DNA of 39,385 bases from Lachnospiraceae bacterium (GTDB lineage Bacteria; Bacillota; Clostridia; Lachnospirales; Lachnospiraceae). Shown here piece after piece: positions 17,082 through 25,572 of this stretch. Positions within the stretch are counted from its first letter, which is position 1; the number at the start of each line of letters is the position of its first letter. Where the stretch lies: assembly GCA_029006155.1 (NCBI GenBank), contig JAQXGF010000071.1:1-39385 (forward strand), in the 5' to 3' direction. Below the pieces are notes generated by a model. That model was not told the origin of the DNA, ran no database searches, and saw only the letters and a list, made by a program, of their open reading frames with translations. The position numbers and the translations under genes were made by a program.

Positions 17082-18455
17082 ATGGGGGACAAAAAGATGA
17101 AATGGAACAAAGAGGAACGGGTAGCCTACGGAAAAATTTTCCGCCTGGCGCTGCCGATTATCATCCAGAACCTGTTCAGCGCGGCGATCAGCTCGGCGGA
17201 TGTCATCATGCTGAACTCGGTCGGGCAGTCCGCAATTTCTGCGGCGTCTCTGGCGGTACAGTACAGCAGCATTTTGTATATGGTATATTATGGACTGGGA
17301 ACCGGCGCGACAATGCTCTGCGCGCAGTACTGGGGCAAAGGAGATTTGCATACCATTGAGCGGGTCGAAGGAATCGCGCTGCGGTTTTCGATCCTGATTT
17401 CGCTGCTTTTCGCCGTACCGGCCGTCGGCGTGCCACAGCTGATGATGAAGGTATTTACGAATGATACGGAGCTGATTGAGCTTGGCGCATCGTATTTGAG
17501 AATCATCAGTGTCAGCTATCTGTGCTGGAGCATATCGGAAATCTATCTGGCGGTACTGCGCAGTATCGAGCGGGTCAAGACGAGTACGGTCTTAAACGTC
17601 ACGGCACTCATGCTCAATATTATTTTGAATGCTGTATTTGTATATGGATGGTTCGGCGCGCCGAAGCTTGGTATCCGTGGCGTGGCGCTGGCGACTTCCA
17701 TTTCCCGTGCGGTACAGCTGGTACTCTGTTTTGGGGTATCGTTCGCTTCCAGGGATGTGAAGATCCGGCTTCGGGCGATGTTCGAAAAGGGCGGCGTACT
17801 GTTGCAGGACTTTGTCCGGCTGTCGTTACCGGCACTTGGCAATGATATTTCATGGAGTGTCGCATTTTCGATGTATTCCGTCATCATGGGACATATGGGG
17901 ACGGATGTCGTTGCGGCGAATTCCCTGGTCGTCGTCGTGCGGAACTTCGGAACCGTCATGTGTTTTGCGATCGCGAGTGCGAGCGGCATCTACGTCGGGA
18001 AAGAGATTGGCGCCAATCAGCTGGATGCGGCGGAGAAGGATGGAAGCCGTGCACTGCGTCTGACTGTGGTGACAGCGGCAGTCGGAGGTGTGCTGATCGC
18101 AGTGGTATCTCCGTTTGTCATCCGGTATGCATCGTTGACCGAGACGGCGACGGGCTATCTGAAAGTTATGCTCGCGATCAATGTGTACTATATTATGGGA
18201 TCGGCGGTCAATACGACCCTGATCGCCGGACTGTTCCGTGCAGGCGGGGACAGCCGGTTCGGTCTGATCTGCGATACGATCGATATGTGGGGCTACGGTG
18301 TGCCGCTCGGATTTATCGCAGCCTTTGTATTGAAGCTGCCGCCGATGGTTGTCTATTTCCTGCTTTGCACCGATGAGTTTGTGAAGTGGCCGTGGGTACT
18401 GAAGCGCTACCGCAGTAAGAAATGGCTGAAAAATATTACGCGGGAAGACGTCTGA
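17082..18455 (+). CDS. MATE-family multidrug/Na+ antiporter
   Basis: A 457-residue integral membrane protein with the MATE signature near the N-terminus (LALPIIIQNLFSAAISSADV) and about twelve hydrophobic helices in two homologous halves; the second begins LSLPALGNDISWSVAF. Such proteins export cationic drugs or metabolites using Na+ or H+ gradients; the substrate here is unknown. The start is uncertain: ATG 17082 has GGGAAC upstream, while ATG 17097 has a stronger GGGGG eight bases before it and would shorten the protein by five residues. It is probably read with the SNF2 gene; a functional link is not evident. Confidence 0.9.
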   Translation: MGDKKMKWNKEERVAYGKIFRLALPIIIQNLFSAAISSADVIMLNSVGQSAISAASLAVQYSSILYMVYYGLGTGATMLCAQYWGKGDLHTIERVEGIALRFSILISLLFAVPAVGVPQLMMKVFTNDTELIELGASYLRIISVSYLCWSISEIYLAVLRSIERVKTSTVLNVTALMLNIILNAVFVYGWFGAPKLGIRGVALATSISRAVQLVLCFGVSFASRDVKIRLRAMFEKGGVLLQDFVRLSLPALGNDISWSVAFSMYSVIMGHMGTDVVAANSLVVVVRNFGTVMCFAIASASGIYVGKEIGANQLDAAEKDGSRALRLTVVTAAVGGVLIAVVSPFVIRYASLTETATGYLKVMLAINVYYIMGSAVNTTLIAGLFRAGGDSRFGLICDTIDMWGYGVPLGFIAAFVLKLPPMVVYFLLCTDEFVKWPWVLKRYRSKKWLKNITREDV

Positions 18456-18459
18456 ATGC

Positions 18460-18488
18460 TTGAAATTGGAAATTATTTGTATTAAAGT
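18460..18488 (+). promoter_or_regulatory. Candidate promoter for the S41 protease operon
   Basis: TTGAAA (18460-18465), 17-bp AT-rich spacer and TAAAGT (18483-18488), 35 bases before the protease start and directly after the MATE stop codon. Confidence 0.45.
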
Positions 18489-18522
18489 AATTGGCAGTGT
18501 CAGATAAAGGATCAGAGGCAGT

Positions 18523-19869
18523 ATGAAATTGAGACAGAAGGAAGGGCATGAGATGCCTGAAAAAAATGCAATACCGGAGGAATTGCCGGAAAAACCATTG
18601 CCGGATGGCTTTGGAAAGGGCTTTGCGGCAGGTGTGCTGGCGACTCTTTTTACCGGAGCGATGTTTTTCGCAGGATGGAATGCGGGTCAGCACATGGACA
18701 ATCAGGCGGGGGTAGCGGAGCAGGAGACGGAAAACGGGGCCGAGATCCTCACCGATGGAGCGACGTTACAGAAGCTGGACGAGGTGCAGAGCCTGATCGA
18801 AGAATATTATCTGAATGATGTCGATGCGGATCTCCTCTCCACGTATTTATTTAAGGGAATTGCGGTCGGACTGGATGATGTATATGCGAATTACTATTCC
18901 GAGGAAGAGCTGGAATCCGTGCTCGATTCGAGCCGGGGCAGCTATACCGGCATTGGGGCCATGCTCGCACAGGATGCGCAGTCCGGGACGATCACGGTCA
19001 ATGAGGTATATGAGGATACTCCGGCAAGTGAGGCGGGACTGCAGGTGGGGGATGAGCTGCTTGCGATAGACGATACATCGCTTACGGATGTACAGCTGAG
19101 TGATCTGGTATCCATGATTAAGAGTAAAGACGGAGATTTTTCCATCACCGTCTACCGTCCGGTGGAGGAGAAAGAAGTCGTCTTATCGATCTCTCTTGGC
19201 GATGTGGAGCTTCAAAAAGTCTCGCATGAGATGAAGCGGGACGGGATCGGATATATCAAGATTGACGAGTTTACGGAGACGGCAGTAGACCAGTTCCGTG
19301 AGGCGGCAGAGGATCTGGAAGATCAGGACATGCAGGCTTTGATCGTGGATCTGCGGGACAATCCGGGCGGGTTGCTGACTTCGGTGTGTGACATTCTCGA
19401 TGAAGTGCTGCCGGAGAAGCTTCTCGTGTATACCGAGGATAAAAATGGCGAGCGCGAGGAGTATTATTCGGATCAGAGCCGTACCGTGGACTGTGAGATC
19501 GCAGTACTGGTCAACGGTGGATCCGCGAGTGCGTCGGAGATCTTTGCCGGAGCGATGCAGGACTATGACCGGGGACCGATTATCGGTACGAAGACCTATG
19601 GGAAGGGCATTGTACAGCGCACGTTTCCGTTATCGGACGGCTCGGCATTTAAAATGACGGTGGAGAAATACTATACGCCGAATGGACAGGATATCAATGG
19701 CAACGGAATCACGCCGGATATCGTGGTCGAAGAGGCGAAAGACGATACGGAAAATGCAACGGATGCAGAAAACACCGGAGAGGATGCAGCAGAGAAGAAC
19801 GAAGATCCGGTGCTGGAAAAAGCGCTGGAAGTATTGAAAGAAGATCTGGCAGCTGCAGAACAGGAGTGA
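18523..19869 (+). CDS. S41 carboxy-terminal processing protease (CtpA type)
   Basis: A 448-residue membrane-anchored serine protease. A short cytoplasmic N-terminus and one membrane helix (about 31-52) precede a PDZ domain (about 137-220, with YTGIGAML and DELLAID) and the S41 domain. The Ser/Lys dyad is Ser336 (GGSASASEI) and Lys361 (TYGKGIVQ), with Gln365 at the usual spacing. A charged Asp/Glu/Asn tail ends the protein. It should cleave C-terminal regions of envelope proteins outside the membrane. Two starts are possible: ATG 18523 (GAGG upstream) or ATG 18553 (AAGGAAGGG upstream); the second loses ten residues only. It is followed 64 bases later by a sigma-like gene and is probably cotranscribed with it. 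Confidence 0.9.
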   Translation: MKLRQKEGHEMPEKNAIPEELPEKPLPDGFGKGFAAGVLATLFTGAMFFAGWNAGQHMDNQAGVAEQETENGAEILTDGATLQKLDEVQSLIEEYYLNDVDADLLSTYLFKGIAVGLDDVYANYYSEEELESVLDSSRGSYTGIGAMLAQDAQSGTITVNEVYEDTPASEAGLQVGDELLAIDDTSLTDVQLSDLVSMIKSKDGDFSITVYRPVEEKEVVLSISLGDVELQKVSHEMKRDGIGYIKIDEFTETAVDQFREAAEDLEDQDMQALIVDLRDNPGGLLTSVCDILDEVLPEKLLVYTEDKNGEREEYYSDQSRTVDCEIAVLVNGGSASASEIFAGAMQDYDRGPIIGTKTYGKGIVQRTFPLSDGSAFKMTVEKYYTPNGQDINGNGITPDIVVEEAKDDTENATDAENTGEDAAEKNEDPVLEKALEVLKEDLAAAEQE

Positions 19870-19933
19870 AACCGTTGTCAGCAGGCCCCGAAGGTCTGCA
19901 AGACGGAGCCGATAGAGTAAGGAGAAAACAGAT

Positions 19934-20674
19934 ATGGAAAACAGATATGTATTTCGGGAAGTATTAAGCGAGATCAAAGACGCTGCGGATGCGGCGGGCA
20001 ATGTCATTACAAAGGAAGAGATCAAAGAGCGCTTAAAGGAGCTGCCACTCACCGAAGAGCATTTTCAGATGATTTACAAGTACCTGGAGGAGCAGGGCGT
20101 GCGCGTGCCGGACGATGCCGCTGAGGCAGAAGAGCTTCCGGAGGAAAAGGAGGATCTGAGCCTTTCCATTTATCTGGAAGAGCTCAAACGTCTGATCGAG
20201 GAGTCAGACGTCGATGAAAATGAGCTGCTGCGCGATGTGATGGAGAAGAAGCCGCAGGCGAGGGAACGTCTGATCGAGTGGTATCTGCCGCTGATCTGCC
20301 AGATGGCGGACGAGTACGATGGCGGTGAGATTCCGGCAGAGGATCTGATTCAGGAGGGGAATATCGGTCTGCTTCTGGCAATGGACACGTTAGATACGTT
20401 TGACAGTCCGGCGGCCTGTCAGGCACATCTGCTGAACTGTGTGAATCAGGCGATGGAGGATGCCATCCATGCGAATGAGGAGACGACAAAGAGCAACGAG
20501 GGCATTGTAAGCCGTGTGAACCATTTAAATGAGGCAATTCACAATCTGGAGGAGGAGCTCGAACATAAGGTGTCGGTCGATGAACTGTCGGCCTATCTGG
20601 AAATGCCGGCGGCAGAGATCGAGGATGTGCTGCGCATGTCCGGCGACCAGATCGAGATAGAAAAGGACAGGTAA
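19934..20674 (+). CDS. Sigma-70-like protein lacking region 4
   Basis: A 246-residue relative of the primary sigma factor. Residues 25-60 (ITKEEIKERLKELPLTEEHF, then KYLEEQGVRV) resemble RpoD region 1.1. A region 1.2-like helix lies at about 76-90, a region 2-like segment at 110-185 (DLIQEGNIGLLLAMDTLDTF), and a region 3-like helix-turn-helix at 200-240 (VSVDELSAYLEMPAAEI). The protein ends where region 4, which binds the -35 element, should begin, and the promoter-melting and -10-recognition part of region 2 is degenerate. It could be a specialised sigma, an RNA polymerase-binding modulator or a decaying paralogue; the open frame and good Shine-Dalgarno (AAGGAG) argue for function. It lies 64 bases after a PDZ protease gene. 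Confidence 0.8.
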   Translation: MENRYVFREVLSEIKDAADAAGNVITKEEIKERLKELPLTEEHFQMIYKYLEEQGVRVPDDAAEAEELPEEKEDLSLSIYLEELKRLIEESDVDENELLRDVMEKKPQARERLIEWYLPLICQMADEYDGGEIPAEDLIQEGNIGLLLAMDTLDTFDSPAACQAHLLNCVNQAMEDAIHANEETTKSNEGIVSRVNHLNEAIHNLEEELEHKVSVDELSAYLEMPAAEIEDVLRMSGDQIEIEKDR

Positions 20675-20712
20675 AATTATCGTTAAGGTATTGAAAAATA
20701 TCGCAAAAGGTA

Positions 20713-20742
20713 TTTTCCTATGGAAAACATCTGTGCTACAAT
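20713..20742 (+). promoter_or_regulatory. Promoter with overlapping palindrome, pyk
   Basis: An extended -10 element TGC-TACAAT (TACAAT at 20737-20742) is preceded by the perfect inverted repeat TTTTCC-TAT-GGAAAA (20713-20727), which covers the -35 position. It lies 67 bases before the GTG start of pyruvate kinase. The palindrome is a candidate operator. Confidence 0.5.
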
Positions 20743-20808
20743 AGACAGGTAAAAAGTGGAACAGGAAATAGAAAAGACGGTTTGGGCCGAACAATGGAGG
20801 CAGATAAA

Positions 20809-22245
20809 GTGAAGAAGACGAAAATCATATGTACGATGGGACCGAATGCAGACAACGAGGAGACGCTCCGTGCGCTGATTGAGAACGGCATGGACATTGC
20901 CAGATTCAATTTTTCACACGGAGATTACGAAGAGCAGAAGGCAAGGATGGATCTTTTAAAGCGCGTGCGCAAGGAGATGCACAAGCCGATCGCGATTCTG
21001 CTCGATACAAAAGGACCGGAGATCCGCACGGGTGTGCTGGAAAATGGCGGAAAGGTACTGCTGAAGGAAGGCGAGGAGTTTACCCTCACAGCGACCGAGA
21101 TGGCAGGCAATGAGAAAAAGGTATATCAGACCTACCCGCAGCTTGCAAAAGATGTGAAGCCTGGCGATACGATCCTGATCGACGACGGTCTGATCGGGCT
21201 GAAGGTAAAAGAGATTCAGGACAAAGACATTGTCTGTCAGGTCGTAAATGGCGGCGAGCTGGGACAGCGCAAGGGCATCAACGTGCCGAATGTCAGCGTC
21301 AACCTCCCCGGCATTACCGCAAAGGATAAAAAAGATATTATTTTCGGGATCGAGCAGGGCATTGATTTCATCGCAGCCTCCTTTGTGCGCAATGCCGATG
21401 CGGTGCGTGAGATCCGTGCTATTTTAAAGGAACACAATGCAGAGCACATCGAGATCATCTCGAAGATCGAGAACAGCGAGGGCATCGAGAATCTGGACAA
21501 GATCATTCAGGCATCTGACGGGATCATGGTCGCACGTGGCGACATGGGTGTGGAGATCCCTGCTTATGAGGTGCCACATGTACAGAAAATGATCGTCGAG
21601 AAGTGCAATCAGAAGTATAAGCCGGTCATCATTGCGACACAGATGCTTGATTCGATGATCCGCAATCCGCGTCCGACCCGTGCAGAGGTAACGGACGTGG
21701 CGAATGCGATCCGTGAGGGGACGGATGCGATCATGCTCTCCGGTGAGACAGCGATGGGAAAATATCCGGTCGAGGCGTTGAAGATGATGGTAAAGATCGC
21801 AGAGTCTACAGAGCAGTATATGGATTACGATGTGCTGCCGGAGTACCGCTCTTTGCGCGGGGATGCGAATGTGTCGAATGCCGTTGGTGTGGCAGCCGTG
21901 CGTACTGCGACAAATGTGCAGGCAGACTGCATCGTGACTCCGACGGTATCCGGACAGACCGCACGGTTGATGTCCAATTTCCGTCCGGCGGTTCCGATCT
22001 ATGCGGTGACGCCAAATGAGTGGGCTCAGCGCAAGATGCAGCTCTACTGGGGTGTGACGCCGCTGAAGGGCTACGAGGAAGATACGACGGAGCATATCAT
22101 TTCCCATGCGATGTATGTCGTAAAGCGTGAGGGCTATGTCAAGGAAGGCGACATGGTCGTATTTACCGCAGGTGACCCGGCGACGAATATGGTCAAGGGA
22201 AAAGGCGCGATGACGAACATGATGCATGTCATCGAGGCAAAGTAA
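20809..22245 (+). CDS. pyk: Pyruvate kinase
   Basis: Catalyses phosphoenolpyruvate + ADP to pyruvate + ATP, the last step of glycolysis. Starting at GTG 20809 (GGAGG eight bases upstream) the protein is 478 residues and begins MKKTKIICTMGPN, the usual family start; longer versions from ATG 20794 or TTG 20782 have poorer signals. Substrate and K+/Mg2+ motifs are present: ARFNFSHGD (31-39), TKGPEIRTG, and the signature MVARGDMGVEIP. The C-terminal allosteric domain is complete, but the extra PEP-utiliser-like domain of some Bacillota enzymes is absent. It is probably monocistronic with its own promoter. Confidence 0.97.
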   Translation: MKKTKIICTMGPNADNEETLRALIENGMDIARFNFSHGDYEEQKARMDLLKRVRKEMHKPIAILLDTKGPEIRTGVLENGGKVLLKEGEEFTLTATEMAGNEKKVYQTYPQLAKDVKPGDTILIDDGLIGLKVKEIQDKDIVCQVVNGGELGQRKGINVPNVSVNLPGITAKDKKDIIFGIEQGIDFIAASFVRNADAVREIRAILKEHNAEHIEIISKIENSEGIENLDKIIQASDGIMVARGDMGVEIPAYEVPHVQKMIVEKCNQKYKPVIIATQMLDSMIRNPRPTRAEVTDVANAIREGTDAIMLSGETAMGKYPVEALKMMVKIAESTEQYMDYDVLPEYRSLRGDANVSNAVGVAAVRTATNVQADCIVTPTVSGQTARLMSNFRPAVPIYAVTPNEWAQRKMQLYWGVTPLKGYEEDTTEHIISHAMYVVKREGYVKEGDMVVFTAGDPATNMVKGKGAMTNMMHVIEAK

Positions 22246-22290
22246 CAGTAAACTAAGAAAAGTTTAATAAATTTTTGATGCGAAATTCAT

Positions 22291-22352
22291 CGGCTCCTGC
22301 TAAACTGATAGGAGAGATCTGTATGTGGTCTCTGCCTTCGGGACAGGAGCCG
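22291..22352 (+). other. Nested two-helix RNA structure before the response-regulator gene
   Basis: The outer helix CGGCTCCTG (22291-22299) / CAGGAGCCG (22344-22352) is perfect over 9 bp. Inside it, AGGAGAGATC (22310-22319) pairs with GGTCTCTGCCT (22327-22337): 10 bp with one bulged G and one T-G pair around a 7-nt loop. No real T-run follows (TTTGC), so it is a poor terminator. It ends 36 bases before the regulator ATG. The left arm contains CTCCT, which could also pair with the downstream Shine-Dalgarno GGGAGGAGG. It is either a weak pyk terminator or a leader control element. Confidence 0.5.
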
Positions 22353-22388
22353 TTTGCATATGGATCAGAAAATGGGAGGAGGAACGTT

Positions 22389-23084
22389 ATGTTTACGATA
22401 CTGGTATGTGATGATGAAAAAGATATCGTAGATGCGATCGAGATATATCTGGCCCAGGAGGGCTATCGTGTGTTGAAGGCGTATGACGGCTTGCAGGCGC
22501 TGGAGATTTTGAAAACGCAGGAGGTACATCTGATCCTGCTGGATGTGATGATGCCGAAGATGGACGGGATCCATACGATGATGAAGATCCGGGAGACGAG
22601 CAGCGTGCCGATCATCGTGCTGTCTGCGAAGTCGCAGGATACGGACAAGGTGCTCGGACTGAATCTTGGTGCCGATGACTATGTGGCGAAGCCGTTCAAT
22701 CCACTCGAGCTCCTGGCACGGGTGAAATCACAGATCCGCAGATATACGAATTTTGGCTCTGCGGAGCAGGCAGAATCCGAGCATATCTATCGCACCGGCG
22801 GGCTTGTGATGAATGATGACCGCAAGGAAGTCACGGTAGACGGAGAGCCGGTCAAGCTGACAAGGATCGAGTACAACATCCTGCTGTTCCTTGTGCAGAA
22901 CAAAGGTAAAGTATTTTCCATCGACCAGATCTACGAACAGATCTGGAAGGAGGAGGCATATGGCGCGGATAATACGGTGACGGTCCATATCCGCCACATT
23001 CGTGAAAAGATCGAGATCGACCCGAAGAATCCGAAGTATCTGAAGGTGATCTGGGGCGTTGGCTATAAAGTGGAGAATCTGTAA
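22389..23084 (+). CDS. OmpR/VanR-family response regulator
   Basis: A 231-residue regulator. The receiver domain has Asp8-Asp9, phospho-acceptor Asp52 (LLDVMMPKMDG) and Lys101 (VAKPF); the winged-helix output domain ends VIWGVGYKVENL. The ATG at 22389 follows GGGAGGAGG six bases upstream; an in-frame extension of 38 codons would run through the hairpin region and has no family similarity. The kinase gene begins in the stop codon (TAATG), so the pair is translationally coupled. The sequence is of the VanR-like type common in Clostridia, often linked to cell-wall or antimicrobial-peptide stress, but no target gene is adjacent. Confidence 0.95.
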   Translation: MFTILVCDDEKDIVDAIEIYLAQEGYRVLKAYDGLQALEILKTQEVHLILLDVMMPKMDGIHTMMKIRETSSVPIIVLSAKSQDTDKVLGLNLGADDYVAKPFNPLELLARVKSQIRRYTNFGSAEQAESEHIYRTGGLVMNDDRKEVTVDGEPVKLTRIEYNILLFLVQNKGKVFSIDQIYEQIWKEEAYGADNTVTVHIRHIREKIEIDPKNPKYLKVIWGVGYKVENL

Positions 23085-25453
23085 TGCATCCGGGTAAATT
23101 TTCTGTCAGAGTGCGCCGGGGAGACGGCAACCGGATTTACCGGAAAAAAGTCAAGATCGTGTTACTGGTGCTGCAGACGTTTCTGGCTGCCGTGCTGGCC
23201 TGGTGTCTTCTGACATTTGCCTTCTGGACGGAGGATTCCTGCAGTTTGCGTGAGCTGTCAAAAAGCTATGAACAGAGCGATCTTTTTTTCCGGCAGGTGG
23301 ATACGATACTGAAAAATAAAATCAGTGCGCAGGAGAACCGGGAGCTGTTTGAACAGGACGGACAGTACAATGCAGAAAAAGAGATCGATATTCAGTCCTA
23401 CGGCAGTACCGGCAACACGGTAAAGGATATGAATACGACGTATCTGCTCTCAGACCTGCTCGCATTCAGTGAAAATGGAGGACTCGCAGCGCTGAAGGCG
23501 GCGGTGCAGCAGGCATCTGCGATCGAGAACCGGCAGGAAGCCGGGGAGCTTCTGGATGAGCAGTCGGATACGCTGGAGACGATCCGGCCGGTGACCGGGA
23601 TCACCTTATCGGAGTGCTCGCGCTGGTACTCTGATTCTGCGAGCTTTGTGTTTAATACGTATGTGCGCCTGGCACAGGTGTGCGAGGACATTGCGACCCG
23701 CTATCGGCAGTATACGGATGGAGCGCAGTCGCTCTGGTCTGAAAATGCACCCTCGAATCTGCGCTACTGCATTGAGAATACAGCGACCGGAGCGCTGTAT
23801 ACAAATTTTGGCGCGGAAAGCTATGACGCAGCGGCAGAAATTCTGCAGGAGCGCCCGGAGTATACGATGCTCTATGAAGGGGAGCGGAGCTATAACATCA
23901 TGGTGGCGAATCAGGACAATGTGCTGAATGCGGAGGCGGAAGCGTGGTTTCTGAATGACCGCTTTGTCGGCACGAATGAGAAGGTGCTGCTGGCGATCGA
24001 CGAGAGCTATCCGGTGAATGATGAGCTGCGTACCTATGCGGACTATTTTGCAAACCGGGAGACGATCGTCTGGTTCTCTGTGGCAGGAGCCGGGATCAGC
24101 GGAGTGCTTCTTCTGATCTGCTTTGTGTGCTCACTGGTCGGAGCCGGAATGGAAGAGGGGCGGCTGGCGCCGCGGATCCATGCAGTCGATAAGGTACCGA
24201 CCGAGCTGGCAGCCGGGATCTATGCGGTGTTCGTCATGCTTGTCGTGATTTTCCTGAACTGGAAATGGCACAGTCCGGAAGATATATTTGAGCCGGAACG
24301 GGCGGTATGGGCGCTGCTGGCGGCAGGAATCTGGCTGCTGTTTCTCTCTGCCTGCATGGGCTTTGTGCGGCGGCTGCGTTCCCATAAGCTCTGGCACAAC
24401 AGCATTTGCCGTATGCTGCTCCATACGTGGAACCAGGTCACTTCTACACGTGCGGCATCCGGACAGCTTCTGTTTTTCTATATCATGGTCATCGTTTTGA
24501 ACTTTCTGTTCCTGCTGCTTTTTAAGCGCTCCGGCATTTTTCCGGTGCTCATCATCGACATGATCGTGCTGCTGTTTCTTCTGCGCGACATGGCAGGCAA
24601 GCAGAGTGTATGGGAAGGGATCCATCAGATCTCGAAGGGGGATCTGTCCTACAAGATCGATACGACGACCCTGACCGGAGAGTCCTATGAGATGGCGCAG
24701 GCGGTAAATGAGATGGGAGACGGGCTGCAGGAGGCCGTCGAGGCAATTATTAAAAATGAACGGTTAAAAGCAGAGCTGATCACGAACGTTTCGCATGACC
24801 TGAAGACGCCGTTGACGTCCATTGTCAACTATGTGGATCTTCTGAAAAGGGAGAATCTGCAAGGAGAGAAGGTGCAGCATTACATCGAAGTGCTTGACCA
24901 GAAATCCCAGCGCCTGAAGCAGCTCACGGAGGATCTCGTCGAGGTGAGCAAAATCAGCTCCGGCAATGTGGAACTGCATATGACACTTCTGCAGGTGCAG
25001 GCGATGCTAGACCAGGCGTACGGGGAGTTTGAAGACCGATTTGAGGAAAAAGGGCTGACTCCGGTATGGGATCTGCCCAAAGAACCGGTGATGATCGAGG
25101 CGGATGGCAGACAGTTCTGGCGGGTACTGGAAAATCTGTTCGGCAATCTCTGCAAATATGCAAAAGAGAACAGCAGCTTTTCCATTACGGTAAAAGAAGA
25201 GGACAATCAGGCGGTCATCACCGTCGCGAATACGGCGAAAGAGGTACTGCACGTCTCGGCGGAGGATCTCATGGGGCGTTTTGTACGTGGGGATCGCAGT
25301 CGGAATACGGAAGGCAGCGGACTTGGACTCTCGATCGCCAAGAGCCTGACCGAGCTGCAGGGCGGAGGTTTTTCTCTGCGGGTATCCGAAGACCAGTTTG
25401 CCGCTGTGATCACCTTCCCGCTTAAGGAAAAAGTGCAGGAGTCACAAATCTAA
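23084..25453 (+). CDS. Polytopic VanS-like sensor histidine kinase
   Basis: A 789-residue kinase with an unusual sensor part. One membrane helix at about 24-46 is followed by a ~280-residue outer domain without a recognised fold, then five further helices between about 328 and 503. A HAMP-like linker (ISKGDLSYKID) leads to HisKA with His571 (VSHDLKTPLTS) and a HATPase domain with N-box NLFGNLCKYA and G2 box GSGLGLSIAKSL; the N-box reads N-L-F-G-N with Cys-Lys instead of the common Ala-xx-Lys. ATG overlaps the regulator stop by one base. The outer domain is expected to bind the signal or a partner protein. No terminator is visible in the 119 bases after it. Confidence 0.92.
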   Translation: MHPGKFSVRVRRGDGNRIYRKKVKIVLLVLQTFLAAVLAWCLLTFAFWTEDSCSLRELSKSYEQSDLFFRQVDTILKNKISAQENRELFEQDGQYNAEKEIDIQSYGSTGNTVKDMNTTYLLSDLLAFSENGGLAALKAAVQQASAIENRQEAGELLDEQSDTLETIRPVTGITLSECSRWYSDSASFVFNTYVRLAQVCEDIATRYRQYTDGAQSLWSENAPSNLRYCIENTATGALYTNFGAESYDAAAEILQERPEYTMLYEGERSYNIMVANQDNVLNAEAEAWFLNDRFVGTNEKVLLAIDESYPVNDELRTYADYFANRETIVWFSVAGAGISGVLLLICFVCSLVGAGMEEGRLAPRIHAVDKVPTELAAGIYAVFVMLVVIFLNWKWHSPEDIFEPERAVWALLAAGIWLLFLSACMGFVRRLRSHKLWHNSICRMLLHTWNQVTSTRAASGQLLFFYIMVIVLNFLFLLLFKRSGIFPVLIIDMIVLLFLLRDMAGKQSVWEGIHQISKGDLSYKIDTTTLTGESYEMAQAVNEMGDGLQEAVEAIIKNERLKAELITNVSHDLKTPLTSIVNYVDLLKRENLQGEKVQHYIEVLDQKSQRLKQLTEDLVEVSKISSGNVELHMTLLQVQAMLDQAYGEFEDRFEEKGLTPVWDLPKEPVMIEADGRQFWRVLENLFGNLCKYAKENSSFSITVKEEDNQAVITVANTAKEVLHVSAEDLMGRFVRGDRSRNTEGSGLGLSIAKSLTELQGGGFSLRVSEDQFAAVITFPLKEKVQESQI

Positions 25454-25501
25454 ACAAAATCGAAGGTATCTGAAATTTCTGTGAAATAAAAGGTCACATC
25501 G

Positions 25502-25538
25502 TTGACATTCCCATGTTTCGGCGGTAAAGTGTTATAAT
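25502..25538 (+). promoter_or_regulatory. Promoter region for the zinc-ribbon/DUF5685/J-protein cluster
   Basis: Two overlapping possibilities: a consensus TTGACA (25502-25507) with TAAAGT at 17 bp (25525-25530), and an extended -10 TG-T-TATAAT ending at 25538. The TATAAT is 25 bp from the TTGACA, too far to be its partner. Either would start transcription shortly before the ATG at 25573. Confidence 0.55.
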
Positions 25539-25572
25539 TAGCATGGAACAAACACAAGGGGGATGGTCTTAG

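Noticed and set aside
25502-25538. A single consensus promoter TTGACA...TATAAT
   Set aside because: The hexamers are 25 bp apart, too far to work together; recorded as two overlapping candidate promoters.
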